Shown here: in pieces, positions 25,530-36,892 of the stretch | Layout of the letters: each line of letters starts with the position of its first letter | Numbering within the stretch: the stretch's first letter is position 1 | Assembly (NCBI GenBank): GCA_020444475.1 | Contig: JAHLKV010000006.1 | Span: 1 to 64,000, forward strand | DNA: 64,000 nt | Source of the DNA: a bacterium | Lineage (GTDB): Bacteria > Zixibacteria > MSB-5A5 > GN15 > FEB-12 | Reading direction: 5' to 3' | The notes under the pieces: generated by a model | The model's input: only the letters and a program-made list of their open reading frames with translations | Databases searched by the model: none | Told to the model about the DNA's origin: nothing | Program-made: the position numbers and the translations under genes

Positions 25530-27776
25530 ATGGACTGGATACCAACACCTGCACGACGCATATGGGCGATCACACTCGGGCTTTGTTGCCTGCTGTCGAT
25601 GATTGCCGCTCACCCGGCTCAGGCCGGAGACCCGGCGCGCTATGCCGTCACCGACCTCCGGGTCGCCTATCTCTACGACGACCCATCGGAGATAGACTGG
25701 CCGACTCTCTATTATCTCAACGACACCTACGGTTGTCGTGTCGACCTGATCAGGGTCATCGAAGGCGGCGGTCTGTACGTCACCGGACGCTCGATCGCCG
25801 AGAAACAGCTCTACCGGCACGACATCCACCTGCCCGCCTCCGGTACGGTTACGATCGATTCAACCCTGCGTGTCGCCTTCAAAGAGCGACGCCCCGACAT
25901 CGTCATCGTCGGCGCGGTCGATCCGAAAGGCCACCTGGCCGTCGCCCGCGACTACCTGATCAATCTTGCGCCCGATCCGAACAGCCTGTTCAACATCCAG
26001 AAGATCTACCAGCTCGGCGACCAGCAGGCCTCAGCGGGTTCCGAAGCGGTTGTGCTCACCACGCGCGGACTCTACAGCCAGTACAATGACCGCATGCGCC
26101 TGGAGATACCGCTCCTTCTCGATGGTTACTCGTCGTTCGAGAAGCAACCACCGCAGTTGACTCGCTACTCATTAATAAAGGCGGCTCCCCATGTCGACCG
26201 CACCGAGCCCGACATCGTCGGCGCCCTGACACCGATTCGGCTCGACCGCGTAATCGACTCCCTGCTCACCGACGGTAAACTTCGCGATGCGCTCGGTAAC
26301 CGCGCCCGGAATTTCATCGCGCTGTTCACGCTCGCCCAGAACGTCGTCGGGCGCAAGCGGGTGGAATCGGTCGTGCAGGGATACAAGGAGCTGGTCCAGC
26401 TTGATTATCAGTGCCGGAGCCAGCGTGCCCTGTCGGAGACACCCGGCCTGCTCAGCTATCTGAGCCGCCTGGTCGAACGCGCCCGCTCTACGACGATGGA
26501 TGAGATCGGGATGTCGTGGGATGGGAAGATAGCTATCCGGCAGTCTCCGCACGGGCCGAAAGTCAAGTTTACGGCTCGCATTTCGGTCAATGGGCCGAAA
26601 GAAATCGAGCTGTCCTACCTGAAGTTCAATCCCTACTGGGATACGTCGACCGTCTTTCTCGACTCCACCTCGCGCAAGATCGAGCCCCATCAGACCTACA
26701 TGCGTGAGTTCCTGGTCGATGTGGACCGGAGATATCTCGAGTCGATGCGCCCCGAGTCACTGACCTTCACCGCCGACATCGTTTACAGCCGCATCCCGCT
26801 GACCGTCACGTCGAGCATCCCGCTCCGCGAGACACCGGCACTGAACGTGACTTTCGAACCCAGATACCACTTCGTACCGCCGTCGGCGAAACTCGCCGTC
26901 GACAAGCTGGTCTCGTCGATGCGCTGGCGGGTGCGAATCGACAAGCCCCGCGACTACGCCGGCCCGGTCCGTCTGGTGCTCGAAACGCCCCGGGGTGTGT
27001 TCGCCGGCGCTTACAAGCAGGAGATCGAACTCGAACCCGGCAAAGACAACGAAGTCCTCGAAATCCCCTTCTCGGTCTCAAACCTGTTCGAAATGGGTCT
27101 CCATCAGCAGACCATCGCGCTGGTAGTTGATGGCCAGACTATCGCCGCCGACACCGGGCAGATCCGGGTCGCCTCGTGCACGGTCGATGATAAACGCCGG
27201 ATTGCCTTCCTTGCCGATACCACCGGAGCCCTTGAGGATGTCCTGAGGATAGCGGAGGTCGGTTTCTACGCCCTGACCGATCGCTCACTCTGGACCGCTG
27301 AACTCGATGCCTACGATGTTATCGCGATCGGCTCCGGCGCCGCCCGTCTGTATCCGTCGTTGAAGGAATCAAAAAGCCGACTGGAGACGTATGTCCGCGA
27401 TGGCGGTTCGCTGGTGATTTTCGGGCAACCTTACGACTGGCCGAACAACGCCCTTCCGGTGTCGTTGACGCCGGAGCTCGAAGCCGTTAAAGCCGCCGAT
27501 ATCGCTAACCGCATCCCGGGGGCCAACGTCCTCTCGAAACCGTTTGCCATCAACACCGACGAGCTGCTCGAATCGCTCCGGCAGCCCACAGCGGTCGCCT
27601 CAGCGGTGGTGGTGCCCTCCGAGCGCGTATTCGTGACGCCTTCCGGCGCCGCCCTGCTCTCGGTTTCACGGCTCGGCGAAGGGCAGATTATTTACTGCGG
27701 TCTGCCGCTCCTGGAGGCTATCGGCGAGCTCAATCTGGAAGCGATTCACCTTTTCGCCAATCTGCTGAACTATTAG
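25530..27776 (+). CDS. Large exported protein with GATase-like C-terminus
   Basis: 748 residues, not confidently recognised. Signal peptide (LGLCCLLSMIAAHPAQAG), then an alpha/beta region (LRVAYLYDDPSEIDWPTLYY ... RRPDIVIVGAVDP), a central helical part, a beta-rich region about residues 330-560 that reads like immunoglobulin-like domains, and a C-terminal domain about residues 565-748. That last domain (RIAFLADTTG, YDVIAIGSGAARLYPSL, YVRDGGSLVIFGQPYDW) resembles class-I glutamine-amidotransferase-like folds found at the end of secreted PIG-L-type proteins. No catalytic Cys is apparent, so it is probably non-enzymatic. Monocistronic. Confidence 0.55.
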   Translation: MDWIPTPARRIWAITLGLCCLLSMIAAHPAQAGDPARYAVTDLRVAYLYDDPSEIDWPTLYYLNDTYGCRVDLIRVIEGGGLYVTGRSIAEKQLYRHDIHLPASGTVTIDSTLRVAFKERRPDIVIVGAVDPKGHLAVARDYLINLAPDPNSLFNIQKIYQLGDQQASAGSEAVVLTTRGLYSQYNDRMRLEIPLLLDGYSSFEKQPPQLTRYSLIKAAPHVDRTEPDIVGALTPIRLDRVIDSLLTDGKLRDALGNRARNFIALFTLAQNVVGRKRVESVVQGYKELVQLDYQCRSQRALSETPGLLSYLSRLVERARSTTMDEIGMSWDGKIAIRQSPHGPKVKFTARISVNGPKEIELSYLKFNPYWDTSTVFLDSTSRKIEPHQTYMREFLVDVDRRYLESMRPESLTFTADIVYSRIPLTVTSSIPLRETPALNVTFEPRYHFVPPSAKLAVDKLVSSMRWRVRIDKPRDYAGPVRLVLETPRGVFAGAYKQEIELEPGKDNEVLEIPFSVSNLFEMGLHQQTIALVVDGQTIAADTGQIRVASCTVDDKRRIAFLADTTGALEDVLRIAEVGFYALTDRSLWTAELDAYDVIAIGSGAARLYPSLKESKSRLETYVRDGGSLVIFGQPYDWPNNALPVSLTPELEAVKAADIANRIPGANVLSKPFAINTDELLESLRQPTAVASAVVVPSERVFVTPSGAALLSVSRLGEGQIIYCGLPLLEAIGELNLEAIHLFANLLNY

Positions 27777-27786
27777 TCGTCCGGCT

Positions 27787-27795
27787 TGTTATAAT
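27787..27795 (+). promoter_or_regulatory. Extended -10 promoter of the ABC exporter operon
   Basis: TG (27787-27788), one base, TATAAT (27790-27795): a consensus extended -10 without a recognisable -35. Transcript start near 27802, 25 bases before the ATG. Confidence 0.6.
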
Positions 27796-27826
27796 AGGTC
27801 TCGTAGGCAAACAGGCTGGATTGTAG

Positions 27827-29647
27827 ATGGCAAACCCGAATTCTTCCGACAAAACCCCCGGTCGTTTCTCGACCATCTCCGGCTATTTCAAGGAATACAG
27901 AGGGTCGCTGATTCTGGGCGGTGTCTTCATTGGCATCACCAACGCCCTCAGCCTCGTTAATCCGTATATTATCAACTCGGTTTTCGCCGTCTTCGAAGAT
28001 GAGGGGGTCGATTCAGCCTTCCTCTCGAAGTATCTCTCCTGGTTTACGGCCGAAAGCGCTGTCAGTCAGGTGATGTATCTCGTGTTGCTGATGATCGTGC
28101 TGTCGGTTCTTGCCGGTCTGTTTCGCTTTTTGGTGCGCCGGACGATCATCTGGACCTCCCGCCACATCGAATACCGCCTGCGCGGCAAACTTGCCAGTCA
28201 CCTGCTGACCCTGTCGCAGTCCTTCTATCACCGCACCCGCACCGGCGATATCATGGCGCGAGCGACCAACGATCTCGAAGCGGTCCGCATGATGGTGGGG
28301 CCGGGCGTCATGCACATCGCCAATACCATCGTCGGTTTGATCATCGCTCTCGGTTTCATGCTGTCGCTGTCCCCGAAACTGACGGTCTATGCGCTGGCGC
28401 CGATGTTGATCTTTCCGTATCTCGTCAACAAGCTCGGCAACCTGATCCACAAGAAATACACGAAAATACAGGCCAAGTTCTCGGATCTGAACGTGGCCGC
28501 TCAGGAGAACCTCGCCGGGATGCGGGTGGTCAAGGCCTACGGGCAGGAGGATGCCGAAGTAGACAACTTCGCGGGTGTTTCTCAGGACTTCGTCGAGCTG
28601 AACCTCGGCATGGCGAAACTTCAGGGGTTGTTCTTTCCGCTGATCCATTTCCTCGCCAGTGGTATCAATCTGATTATTCTTTACTTTGGCGGCCAGTTGG
28701 TCATGAACGACAGCATCCCACTCGGAACCATGGTCGCGTTTTTCGCCTACTCACACATGATGTTCTGGCCGCTTTTTGCGATGGGCTGGGTGGTTTCGCT
28801 CTACCAGCGCGGCACGGCGTCGCTCGATCGCATTAACAAGATTCTCTTTACCGAAGCTGAAGTTAAAAACACGCGGTCCGAAGGCCTTTACGGCGGTCCG
28901 CTTCGCGGCAAAATCGAACTGCGCAACCTGACGTTCGCCTACAACGGACAGCCCGTGCTTGATGACATCTCAGTGACCGTCAATCCCGGCCAGACCGTCG
29001 GTATCATGGGCATGACCGGCTCGGGCAAAACAACGCTCGTTTCGTTGATCGCACGGCTCTATCCGGTCAATCCCGGACAGGTGTTGATTGACGATGTCGA
29101 CCTTAATGACTGGGACCTCGCGGCGCTGCGACGACAGATCGGTTTTGCCACTCAGGAGCCTTTCCTTTTCTCGGATACGATTGCCGACAACATCCGGTTC
29201 GGCAACGCCGGCGCTGACGAAGCGCTCCTTCGTCGGTCCGCCGCCGCCGCTGATCTGGCCAAGGATATCGAAGATTTCCCGAAAGCTTACGAGACGATAG
29301 TCGGCGAACGCGGCATCACGCTCTCGGGCGGCCAGAAACAACGCACCGCTATTGCCCGCGCGCTGGCCACCGATCCATCGATCCTCGTACTCGACGACGC
29401 GACCTCGTCGGTTGACACCGAAACCGAGCACCAGATTCATCAGCGTGTTCACCGCGCCGAGTCCAACCGCACCACGCTGATCATCTCGCACCGGGTCTCG
29501 TCGGTGAAAGATGCCGACTTTATCATTTACCTCGACCGTGGTCGTATCGCCGAACAGGGCTCGCACGAAGAACTGCTGGCGCTTGATGGTCACTATGCTA
29601 CGCTCTATCGGTCACAGCTTCTTGAACAGGAAATCGAGGCTCTCTGA
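27827..29647 (+). CDS. ABC exporter half, degenerate Walker-B subunit
   Basis: 606 residues. Six-helix ABC exporter domain (about 1-330) fused to an ATPase domain. Walker A GMTGSGKTTL near residue 397, signature LSGGQKQR near 498, and Walker B ILVLDDATSSVD near 521 in which the catalytic Glu is replaced by Asp. Resembles the YheI/LmrC-type subunit of heterodimeric multidrug or lipid exporters. Its stop overlaps the next start (TGATG), so the two halves are made together. With the LSTGQ signature of its partner it would build the degenerate ATP site. Confidence 0.93.
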   Translation: MANPNSSDKTPGRFSTISGYFKEYRGSLILGGVFIGITNALSLVNPYIINSVFAVFEDEGVDSAFLSKYLSWFTAESAVSQVMYLVLLMIVLSVLAGLFRFLVRRTIIWTSRHIEYRLRGKLASHLLTLSQSFYHRTRTGDIMARATNDLEAVRMMVGPGVMHIANTIVGLIIALGFMLSLSPKLTVYALAPMLIFPYLVNKLGNLIHKKYTKIQAKFSDLNVAAQENLAGMRVVKAYGQEDAEVDNFAGVSQDFVELNLGMAKLQGLFFPLIHFLASGINLIILYFGGQLVMNDSIPLGTMVAFFAYSHMMFWPLFAMGWVVSLYQRGTASLDRINKILFTEAEVKNTRSEGLYGGPLRGKIELRNLTFAYNGQPVLDDISVTVNPGQTVGIMGMTGSGKTTLVSLIARLYPVNPGQVLIDDVDLNDWDLAALRRQIGFATQEPFLFSDTIADNIRFGNAGADEALLRRSAAAADLAKDIEDFPKAYETIVGERGITLSGGQKQRTAIARALATDPSILVLDDATSSVDTETEHQIHQRVHRAESNRTTLIISHRVSSVKDADFIIYLDRGRIAEQGSHEELLALDGHYATLYRSQLLEQEIEAL

Positions 29648-31476
29648 TGGCTGCTGCCGCCGGATATCACGAAGAAGAAGCGCTCGGGAAAGCCTATGAC
29701 TCCCGCCTCATGAAGCGGTTGCTTCGCTATATGAAGCCTTACCGAGGGTGGGCGATTCTGGCCGTTATTCTGCTTCTGCTCGGGTCGGTCGGTCGGCTGG
29801 CGATGGTGAAGCTCACCCAGCTCGGCATCGACAACCACATCACGCCAAAAGTGATGGACGGTTTCGGAACGATCGCCTTGATCTTTGTCGGTCTTATGAT
29901 CCTCTCTTTCGCCGCCAACGGCGTGCAGTATTATCTCACCCAGTGGCTTGGCCAGAAGGTGCAGTACGACATCCGCATGCAGATCTTCCGCCACCTCCAG
30001 AAACTACATCTCGGTTTCTTTGATAGAAACCCGGTCGGCCGTATCCTGACCCGCGTCACCAACGATGTCAACGTCCTCAACGAGATGTTCTCGTCCGGTG
30101 TCGTGACGATAATCGGTGACCTGATCATGGTCGTCTTAATCGTTACCTACATGCTGCTCGAAAACTGGCGGCTGGCCCTGATCAGTTTTGTTGTCCTGCC
30201 GCTGCTGGTGGCCGCAACCGCGATCTTCCGCGTCAAAGTCCGACAGGTCTATCGCGAAGTCCGCCTGCGACTCGCCCGCCTTAATGCCTTCCTGCAGGAA
30301 CATATCACGGGTATGTCGATCGTACAGCTGTTCGTGCAGGAACAGCGGGCCTTCGGCAAGTTCGACAGCATCAACCAGGACCTGCGAAGCGCTCACCAGC
30401 GCTCGATCATCTACTACGCGACGTTTTTCCCGGCGGTAGAGATCATCGGCGTCCTGTCGGTTGTCCTGATCCTCTACTATGGCGGCATCCGGGTCGAAAC
30501 CGACATCATGACCCTCGGCCAGCTTGTCGCGTTTATACAGCTGGTCGAGATGTTCTATCGCCCGATCCGCGATCTGTCGGACAAATACAACGTTCTCCAG
30601 TCCTCCATGGCCTCGTCGGAGCGCATTTTCAAGCTGCTTGACACCCAGCCGGCTATCGAATCGCCGCCGACACCCGCCAGGACAAACGGATTCTCGGGCC
30701 GGATTGAGGTCGACAATCTTTGGTTCGCCTATGGTGAGGAAGACTGGGTCCTTCGCGATGTCTCGTTCTCGGTCGAACCGAAAGAGAAAATTGCCATCGT
30801 CGGCGCCACCGGCGCAGGGAAGACTTCGTTGATCTCGCTTTTGTTCCGTTTCTATGACTTCCAGAAAGGGGCCATCAGGTTCGACGGGATCGACATCCGC
30901 CAGTGGCCGATCGATCAACTCCGAAGTCACATGGCGCTGGTCCTGCAGGATGTTTTCCTGTTCAGCGGCGACTATGCAGGCAACGTACGCCTGCGAGACA
31001 ATTCGATCAGCGACGATGAAGTACACGCCGCGCTCGGTCGCGTCGGATTCGACCGCTTCATCGAGAGACTTCCCGACGGTATCCACTCCGAAATTCGCGA
31101 ACGCGGCGCCACGCTGTCGACCGGGCAGAAGCAGCTCCTCTCGTTTGCACGGGCCCTGGCGTTTAACCCGGAGATCCTGATCCTCGATGAAGCCACCAGC
31201 TCGGTTGACACCGAAACGGAATTGCTGATTCAGCAGGCCCTCAACGAACTGCTGAAAGATCGCACCTCGATCATCATCGCCCACCGCCTCTCGACCATCG
31301 AGAAGGCCGACAAGATCCTTGTCTTCCACCACGGTCAGCTTCGCGAGACCGGTCGCCACGATGAGCTGTTGAAGCGGAAGGGCATCTACTACAAGTTGTA
31401 CCAGATGCAGTTCAAGCAGGAAGCGGGCGAGCACGCCGGGAACGCCCCGCGCCAGCCTTCGGGAAAAAGCGCATGA
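29647..31476 (+). CDS. ABC exporter half, catalytic-site subunit
   Basis: 609 residues, same architecture as its neighbour. Walker A GATGAGKTSL near residue 388, signature LSTGQKQLL (canonical second Gly lost) near 488, and canonical Walker B ILILDEATSSVD near 510. Resembles YheH/LmrD-type partners. A heterodimer would have one consensus ATP site (this Walker A/B with the partner's LSGGQ) and one degenerate site. It overlaps the next gene by 4 bases. Confidence 0.93.
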   Translation: MAAAAGYHEEEALGKAYDSRLMKRLLRYMKPYRGWAILAVILLLLGSVGRLAMVKLTQLGIDNHITPKVMDGFGTIALIFVGLMILSFAANGVQYYLTQWLGQKVQYDIRMQIFRHLQKLHLGFFDRNPVGRILTRVTNDVNVLNEMFSSGVVTIIGDLIMVVLIVTYMLLENWRLALISFVVLPLLVAATAIFRVKVRQVYREVRLRLARLNAFLQEHITGMSIVQLFVQEQRAFGKFDSINQDLRSAHQRSIIYYATFFPAVEIIGVLSVVLILYYGGIRVETDIMTLGQLVAFIQLVEMFYRPIRDLSDKYNVLQSSMASSERIFKLLDTQPAIESPPTPARTNGFSGRIEVDNLWFAYGEEDWVLRDVSFSVEPKEKIAIVGATGAGKTSLISLLFRFYDFQKGAIRFDGIDIRQWPIDQLRSHMALVLQDVFLFSGDYAGNVRLRDNSISDDEVHAALGRVGFDRFIERLPDGIHSEIRERGATLSTGQKQLLSFARALAFNPEILILDEATSSVDTETELLIQQALNELLKDRTSIIIAHRLSTIEKADKILVFHHGQLRETGRHDELLKRKGIYYKLYQMQFKQEAGEHAGNAPRQPSGKSA

Positions 31477-32270
31477 GCACGAAAGAGACACGGGAGCTCC
31501 TGACGGTTTGCCGCGACCTCGCCTTCGGCGCAGGGGAGATCCTCAGGAAGGGCTTTGATCACTCCAAGAAGATCGACTACAAAGGACGCATCGACCCCGT
31601 CACCGAATACGACCGCAAAGCCGAGAAGTATATCGTATCTCGCATCGAGAAGAAGTTCCCGTCGCACGAGGTCCTCGCCGAAGAAGGCTCCGAGACCGGC
31701 CAACACTCCTCGTGGCGATGGGTGATCGACCCACTCGACGGTACCGTCAATTTCATGCACGGTTTCCCGATTTACTGTGTTTCGATCGCGGTCGAGTTCG
31801 AGAGCAAGGTAGTCGCCGGCGCCGTGTACGATCCCGAGCGCGATGAGATGTTCTCCGCCGGACTCGGCCTCGGCGCCACGCTCAACAGAACCCGACTTGC
31901 CGTCACCGGTGAGAAACGCCTCCAGCGAGCTTTACTCGCAACCGGCTTCGCCTACGACATTGGAAGTGCCAAACGCAACAACCTGGGTCTCTTCGCTCGC
32001 ATGGCAAAAAAAGCGCAGGGAATCAGACGCCCCGGCTCGGCGGCGCTCGATCTCTGCTGGCTGGCTTCGGGCAGGATCGACGGTTTCTGGGAACTGAAAC
32101 TCCACCCCTGGGATACCGCGGCGGCCGCGCTGGCCGTCACCGAAGCCGGCGGCAAACTCAGCCGGATCGACGGTCGACCCTGGTCGATTTACGACAAAGA
32201 CCTGTTAGCCTCAAACGGCCATTTACATCGGTCCATGATTGATGTATTATCCGGGTCTTCGGATCGGTAA
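31473..32270 (+). CDS. suhB: Inositol monophosphatase family protein
   Basis: 265 residues. Mg-dependent phosphatase fold: LAEEGSETG, WVIDPLDGTVNFMHGFPIYC and the late LHPWDTAAAALAVTEAGG supply the metal ligands. In bacteria such proteins act on inositol-1-phosphate or related sugar phosphates and, as SuhB, in rRNA antitermination. It is translationally coupled to the ABC exporter (ATGA overlap); whether the two share a substrate pathway is unknown. Confidence 0.9.
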   Translation: MSTKETRELLTVCRDLAFGAGEILRKGFDHSKKIDYKGRIDPVTEYDRKAEKYIVSRIEKKFPSHEVLAEEGSETGQHSSWRWVIDPLDGTVNFMHGFPIYCVSIAVEFESKVVAGAVYDPERDEMFSAGLGLGATLNRTRLAVTGEKRLQRALLATGFAYDIGSAKRNNLGLFARMAKKAQGIRRPGSAALDLCWLASGRIDGFWELKLHPWDTAAAALAVTEAGGKLSRIDGRPWSIYDKDLLASNGHLHRSMIDVLSGSSDR

Positions 32271-32354
32271 ACTCCGGACTGAGACCGCTATGCCGTTCAA
32301 AGTGAATCATTTGCAGATTTGATCGATACATAAAGAAGATACTGGTCGCTCTCT

Positions 32355-33716
32355 ATGAAAAAGAAACTGGAACTGAAAGAATCCACCTCGGGCGTTCGCG
32401 GCGTTGTCGGCAACGGCCTCGATCCGGTCCTGGTGGTCAGATACGCCTCGGCTTTTGGCACCATGCTCAAGTCCGGCAAAGTCGTGCTCGGCAGGGACAG
32501 CCGGACGACCGGGCCGATGGTCCGCGATGCCGTCGTCTCATCGTTGTTGTCCGTCGGAATCGACGTCGTCGATATCGGCGTCGTACCGACTCCGACCGTC
32601 GAAATCGCCGTCAAAGAACTCAAAGCCAAAGGCGGCATCTGCATAACCGCCTCGCACAATCCGGCCCAGTGGAACGCCCTGAAATTTTTCAGCGCCACCG
32701 GCGATTTTGTGACCCCGGCCCAGTTCAAGAAGCTCAAGGCCCTCAAAGACGACGACAAGTTCGATTTCAAGCCACACAACCGGCTTGGTGCGCTCACCTT
32801 CGACGACCGGTTCGTCGACCTCCATATCAAGAAGGTCCTCGCGCTCAAGGTCGTCAACAAAGCCGCAGTCAGGCGGGCGCGCTTCACGGTTGTTGTCGAT
32901 GCCATCAACGGTGCCGGCTCCCGCGCTCTGCCCGAACTGCTGGAGCGCATGGGGGCCCGGGTTATCCGGCTTAACTGCAAGGGGGACGGCGACTTCTTTC
33001 GCGAACCGGAACCTACCCCGGAGCACCTCAAGCAGCTCGGCGCCGCCGTTAAGCGCCACAAGGCCGACCTCGGCATGGCCTGTGATCCCGATGCTGACCG
33101 GCTGGCCCTGGTCGACCACACCGGAACGCCGATCGGCGAAGAACTCACCCTTGCTATCGCGGTGAAGCACGTTCTTCGCACTGAAAAAGGCCCGACCGTT
33201 ATCAATCTCTCGACTTCCACTGTCACCGCCGAGGCCGCCCGCGAATCCGGTTCGCGCGTCTATCTGTCGAAAGTTGGCGAGTCGAATGTTGTCGAGCTGA
33301 TGCGACGCAAGAAAGCCGTGATTGGCGGCGAAGGTAACGGTGGGGTAATCTACCCCCGCTTCCATGCCGGGCGCGACAGCCTGATCGCGGCCGCCCTGAC
33401 ACTGTCGGCAATGGCGGTCGAAAAGAAATCGCTGGCGGACCTTGTCCAATCGTTTGGGCGTTATTATACTATGAAGACAAAGGCGGCCATGCCGGATGAC
33501 TTTGACCAACGGCTGGCCCGATTCGCGAAGGCAGCCCCCGGTATAATCGGCACATCAAAGATCGACCGACAGGACGGTCTCCGGTTTGACTTCGCCGACG
33601 GCTGGGTGCAGATTCGCGCATCAAACACCGAACCAATATTTCGACTCATCATCGAGACAAACGACGAACGATTGACCGCCGGACTGGGTAGAAAGGTCAT
33701 ATCATTCTTCAAGTAG
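32355..33716 (+). CDS. glmM: Phosphoglucosamine mutase / phosphohexomutase
   Basis: 453 residues. Phosphoserine loop with Ser100 in CITASHNPAQWNALKF, metal loop DPDADRLAL, sugar loop GGEGNGGVIYP and phosphate-binding RASNTEPIFRLIIE. The N-terminus reads ESTSGVRGVVGN, where standard GlmM has TDGIRG, so substrate range is slightly uncertain. The direct neighbour glmS makes glucosamine-6-phosphate, which supports GlmM, the next step to UDP-GlcNAc. Confidence 0.88.
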   Translation: MKKKLELKESTSGVRGVVGNGLDPVLVVRYASAFGTMLKSGKVVLGRDSRTTGPMVRDAVVSSLLSVGIDVVDIGVVPTPTVEIAVKELKAKGGICITASHNPAQWNALKFFSATGDFVTPAQFKKLKALKDDDKFDFKPHNRLGALTFDDRFVDLHIKKVLALKVVNKAAVRRARFTVVVDAINGAGSRALPELLERMGARVIRLNCKGDGDFFREPEPTPEHLKQLGAAVKRHKADLGMACDPDADRLALVDHTGTPIGEELTLAIAVKHVLRTEKGPTVINLSTSTVTAEAARESGSRVYLSKVGESNVVELMRRKKAVIGGEGNGGVIYPRFHAGRDSLIAAALTLSAMAVEKKSLADLVQSFGRYYTMKTKAAMPDDFDQRLARFAKAAPGIIGTSKIDRQDGLRFDFADGWVQIRASNTEPIFRLIIETNDERLTAGLGRKVISFFK

Positions 33717-33730
33717 CCAGGGGCTAATCT

Positions 33731-35557
<1,827 letters not shown>

Positions 35558-35618
35558 CGGGCACGATTCCAGGAACCCGACAGGCGTTTGCCTGTTGGTG
35601 ATATAGACGAAACTGCCG

Positions 35619-35645
35619 AACGGCTCAGAGAATCTCTGGGCCGTT
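35619..35645 (+). terminator. Possible terminator after glmS
   Basis: AACGGCTCAGAG (35619-35630), AAT, CTCTGGGCCGTT (35634-35645): 12 pairs including one G-T. The following bases (TGTCTTGTCC) are only moderately T-rich, so termination may be weak or Rho-assisted. Confidence 0.5.
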
Positions 35646-35728
35646 TGTCTTGTCCTATGTTTCGCTGTCTGGCCGGGTGTGATCATACTGTAACGAACTA
35701 ACGAGATACATCCAACAGGGAGCACATC

Positions 35729-36160
35729 GTGAAAAACCTCCTCTTCAAAACCGACCTGTCTTCGCCGACCGCCGACTGGGGTCTGCTGATCCTGAGAGTC
35801 GGGGTGGGCCTGATGATGGCGTTCGGGCACGGGCTCGGCAAATTCAACATGCTTCTCTCCGGCGCCGAATTCGGCGATCCGATCGGTCTGGGCGCAGGGC
35901 TGTCGCTTTTTCTCACAGTCTTCGCCGAGTTTTTCTGCTCGCTTGGCCTGGTGGTCGGGCTGCTGACCCGGGCGGCGAGTATCCCGCTGATCGTGACCAT
36001 GCTGGTTGCGGCGCTGGTGGTGCATGCCGATGATCCGTTCGGGAATAAGGAGAAGGCGCTGTTGTTCCTGACGGCCTACATCCCGATCCTGCTGGCCGGC
36101 GCGGGCCGCTTCTCGCTCGACAACCTGATCGGCCGCAAGCTGGGCGTAAACGCGAAATAG
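35729..36160 (+). CDS. DoxX family membrane protein
   Basis: 143 residues, four membrane helices. DoxX landmarks: LLILRVGVGLMMAFGHGLGKF, a central FCSLGLVVGLLTR, and VVHADDPFGNKEKALLFL. The family includes thiosulfate:quinone and surfactant-like oxidoreductase subunits, but most members, including this one, have no proven role. GTG start at 35729 with GGGAG 8 bases upstream. Confidence 0.85.
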   Translation: MKNLLFKTDLSSPTADWGLLILRVGVGLMMAFGHGLGKFNMLLSGAEFGDPIGLGAGLSLFLTVFAEFFCSLGLVVGLLTRAASIPLIVTMLVAALVVHADDPFGNKEKALLFLTAYIPILLAGAGRFSLDNLIGRKLGVNAK

Positions 36161-36172
36161 CGAAATGATTGC

Positions 36173-36202
36173 CGTGCGTGGCGTGCGTCTCCGTGCGCCA
36201 CG
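36173..36202 (-). repeat. 30-base hairpin repeat, diverged minus-strand copy
   Basis: The reverse complement starts CGTGGCGCACGG and ends GCCACGCACG, matching the plus-strand copies at 44961, 52617, 52662, 52714 and 60551 at about 26 of 30 positions. Confidence 0.65.
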
Positions 36203-36732
36203 CGATCCTCGCACGAAGAGCAACCCACCATAAATGGTGGGCCACCCAGACAGGCGGGTTGACACGTACATTCGCATCCTGCATCAACTGCTGCTGTTGA
36301 CCGATCCGGTGGTGGCCGGGACCTGCGCTACAGCGTAGTATTGCAAAGCCTTCTCCGAACCGCCACGACATGTCGCGTCACTCCTCAAGACCCAAACTTC
36401 ATCGTACAAGCGTACGTGTGAATGCGTTACGGCGAAATGGGTTTGTTTTGCTATTTTCAGGGGCCCCAAGACTTTTCCATTTCCCGTTTTCGCCGAGTCC
36501 TGCTCCAGTCGAGCATCTCACTGTCGAATCAATTCTGGCGGAACGCGTCAGGTTTGCAAACCTCCGTTCATTGTTTCTTCTATAAAGGGCGGTGATTTTG
36601 TGATCAGGGGTGAGTTGGTGGGGAAAATGTGGGGCAAGACATTGAACGGGGTAACAGGGAATGTCATGCGATAACGATTAAACAGCCGGGTAGGTAGTTT
36701 ACAGATTGGACCTAGGACATGTCACATAGAAT

Positions 36733-36757
36733 GTCGGAACCACAGGGGGGCCGACCT
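36733..36757 (-). repeat. Half REPIN-like element
   Basis: GTCGGAACCACAGGGG at 36733-36748, then diverged bases GGCCGACCT. Corresponds to the right half of the REPINs at 50345-50371 and 52561-52587 but has lost the CTAC foot. Confidence 0.6.
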
Positions 36758-36790
36758 TGCGACAGGCGTGCGAACCGTGACTAAAGCCTG

Positions 36791-36809
36791 CCCCGGACTC
36801 GATCCGGGG
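36791..36809. repeat. CCCCGGA hairpin
   Basis: CCCCGGA, CTCGA loop, TCCGGGG. Similar short palindromes are dispersed in other bacterial genomes (from memory, not checked). Single copy in this window. Confidence 0.5.
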
Positions 36810-36842
36810 TTACGGCCACGCGCCCCGACCTACGATCGATAT

Positions 36843-36884
36843 GTGTCACATGTAAATCGCCTACGGCGATTAAGCATGTGACAC
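36843..36884. repeat. Nested palindrome, ATCGCC inner arm
   Basis: Outer arms GTGTCACATG (36843-36852) and CATGTGACAC (36875-36884); inner arms ATCGCC (36856-36861) and GGCGAT (36865-36870). Junctions are 3 and 4 bases. It lies 8 bases after the stop of the minus-strand acyl-CoA dehydrogenase gene and has the same outer arms as 60591-60632. Confidence 0.85.
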
Positions 36885-36892
36885 AACATTCG

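Larger units (their letters stand above)
36161..36892. other. 732-base repeat-rich intergenic region
   Basis: No gene. Contains a 30-base repeat copy on the minus strand (36173-36202), a CCCACC/GGTGGG mini-hairpin near 36225-36242, a GTAGCGCAGGTCC-type motif on the minus strand (36318-36331), a perfect 14-base palindrome AGGTTTGCAAACCT (36550-36563), half a REPIN (36733-36757), a CCCCGGA/TCCGGGG hairpin (36791-36809) and a nested palindrome (36843-36884). The stretch 36370-36720 is otherwise unremarkable. Confidence 0.7.

Noticed and set aside
33717..33730. glmS ribozyme upstream of glmS
   Set aside because: Only 14 bases separate glmM and glmS; there is no room for the ribozyme.
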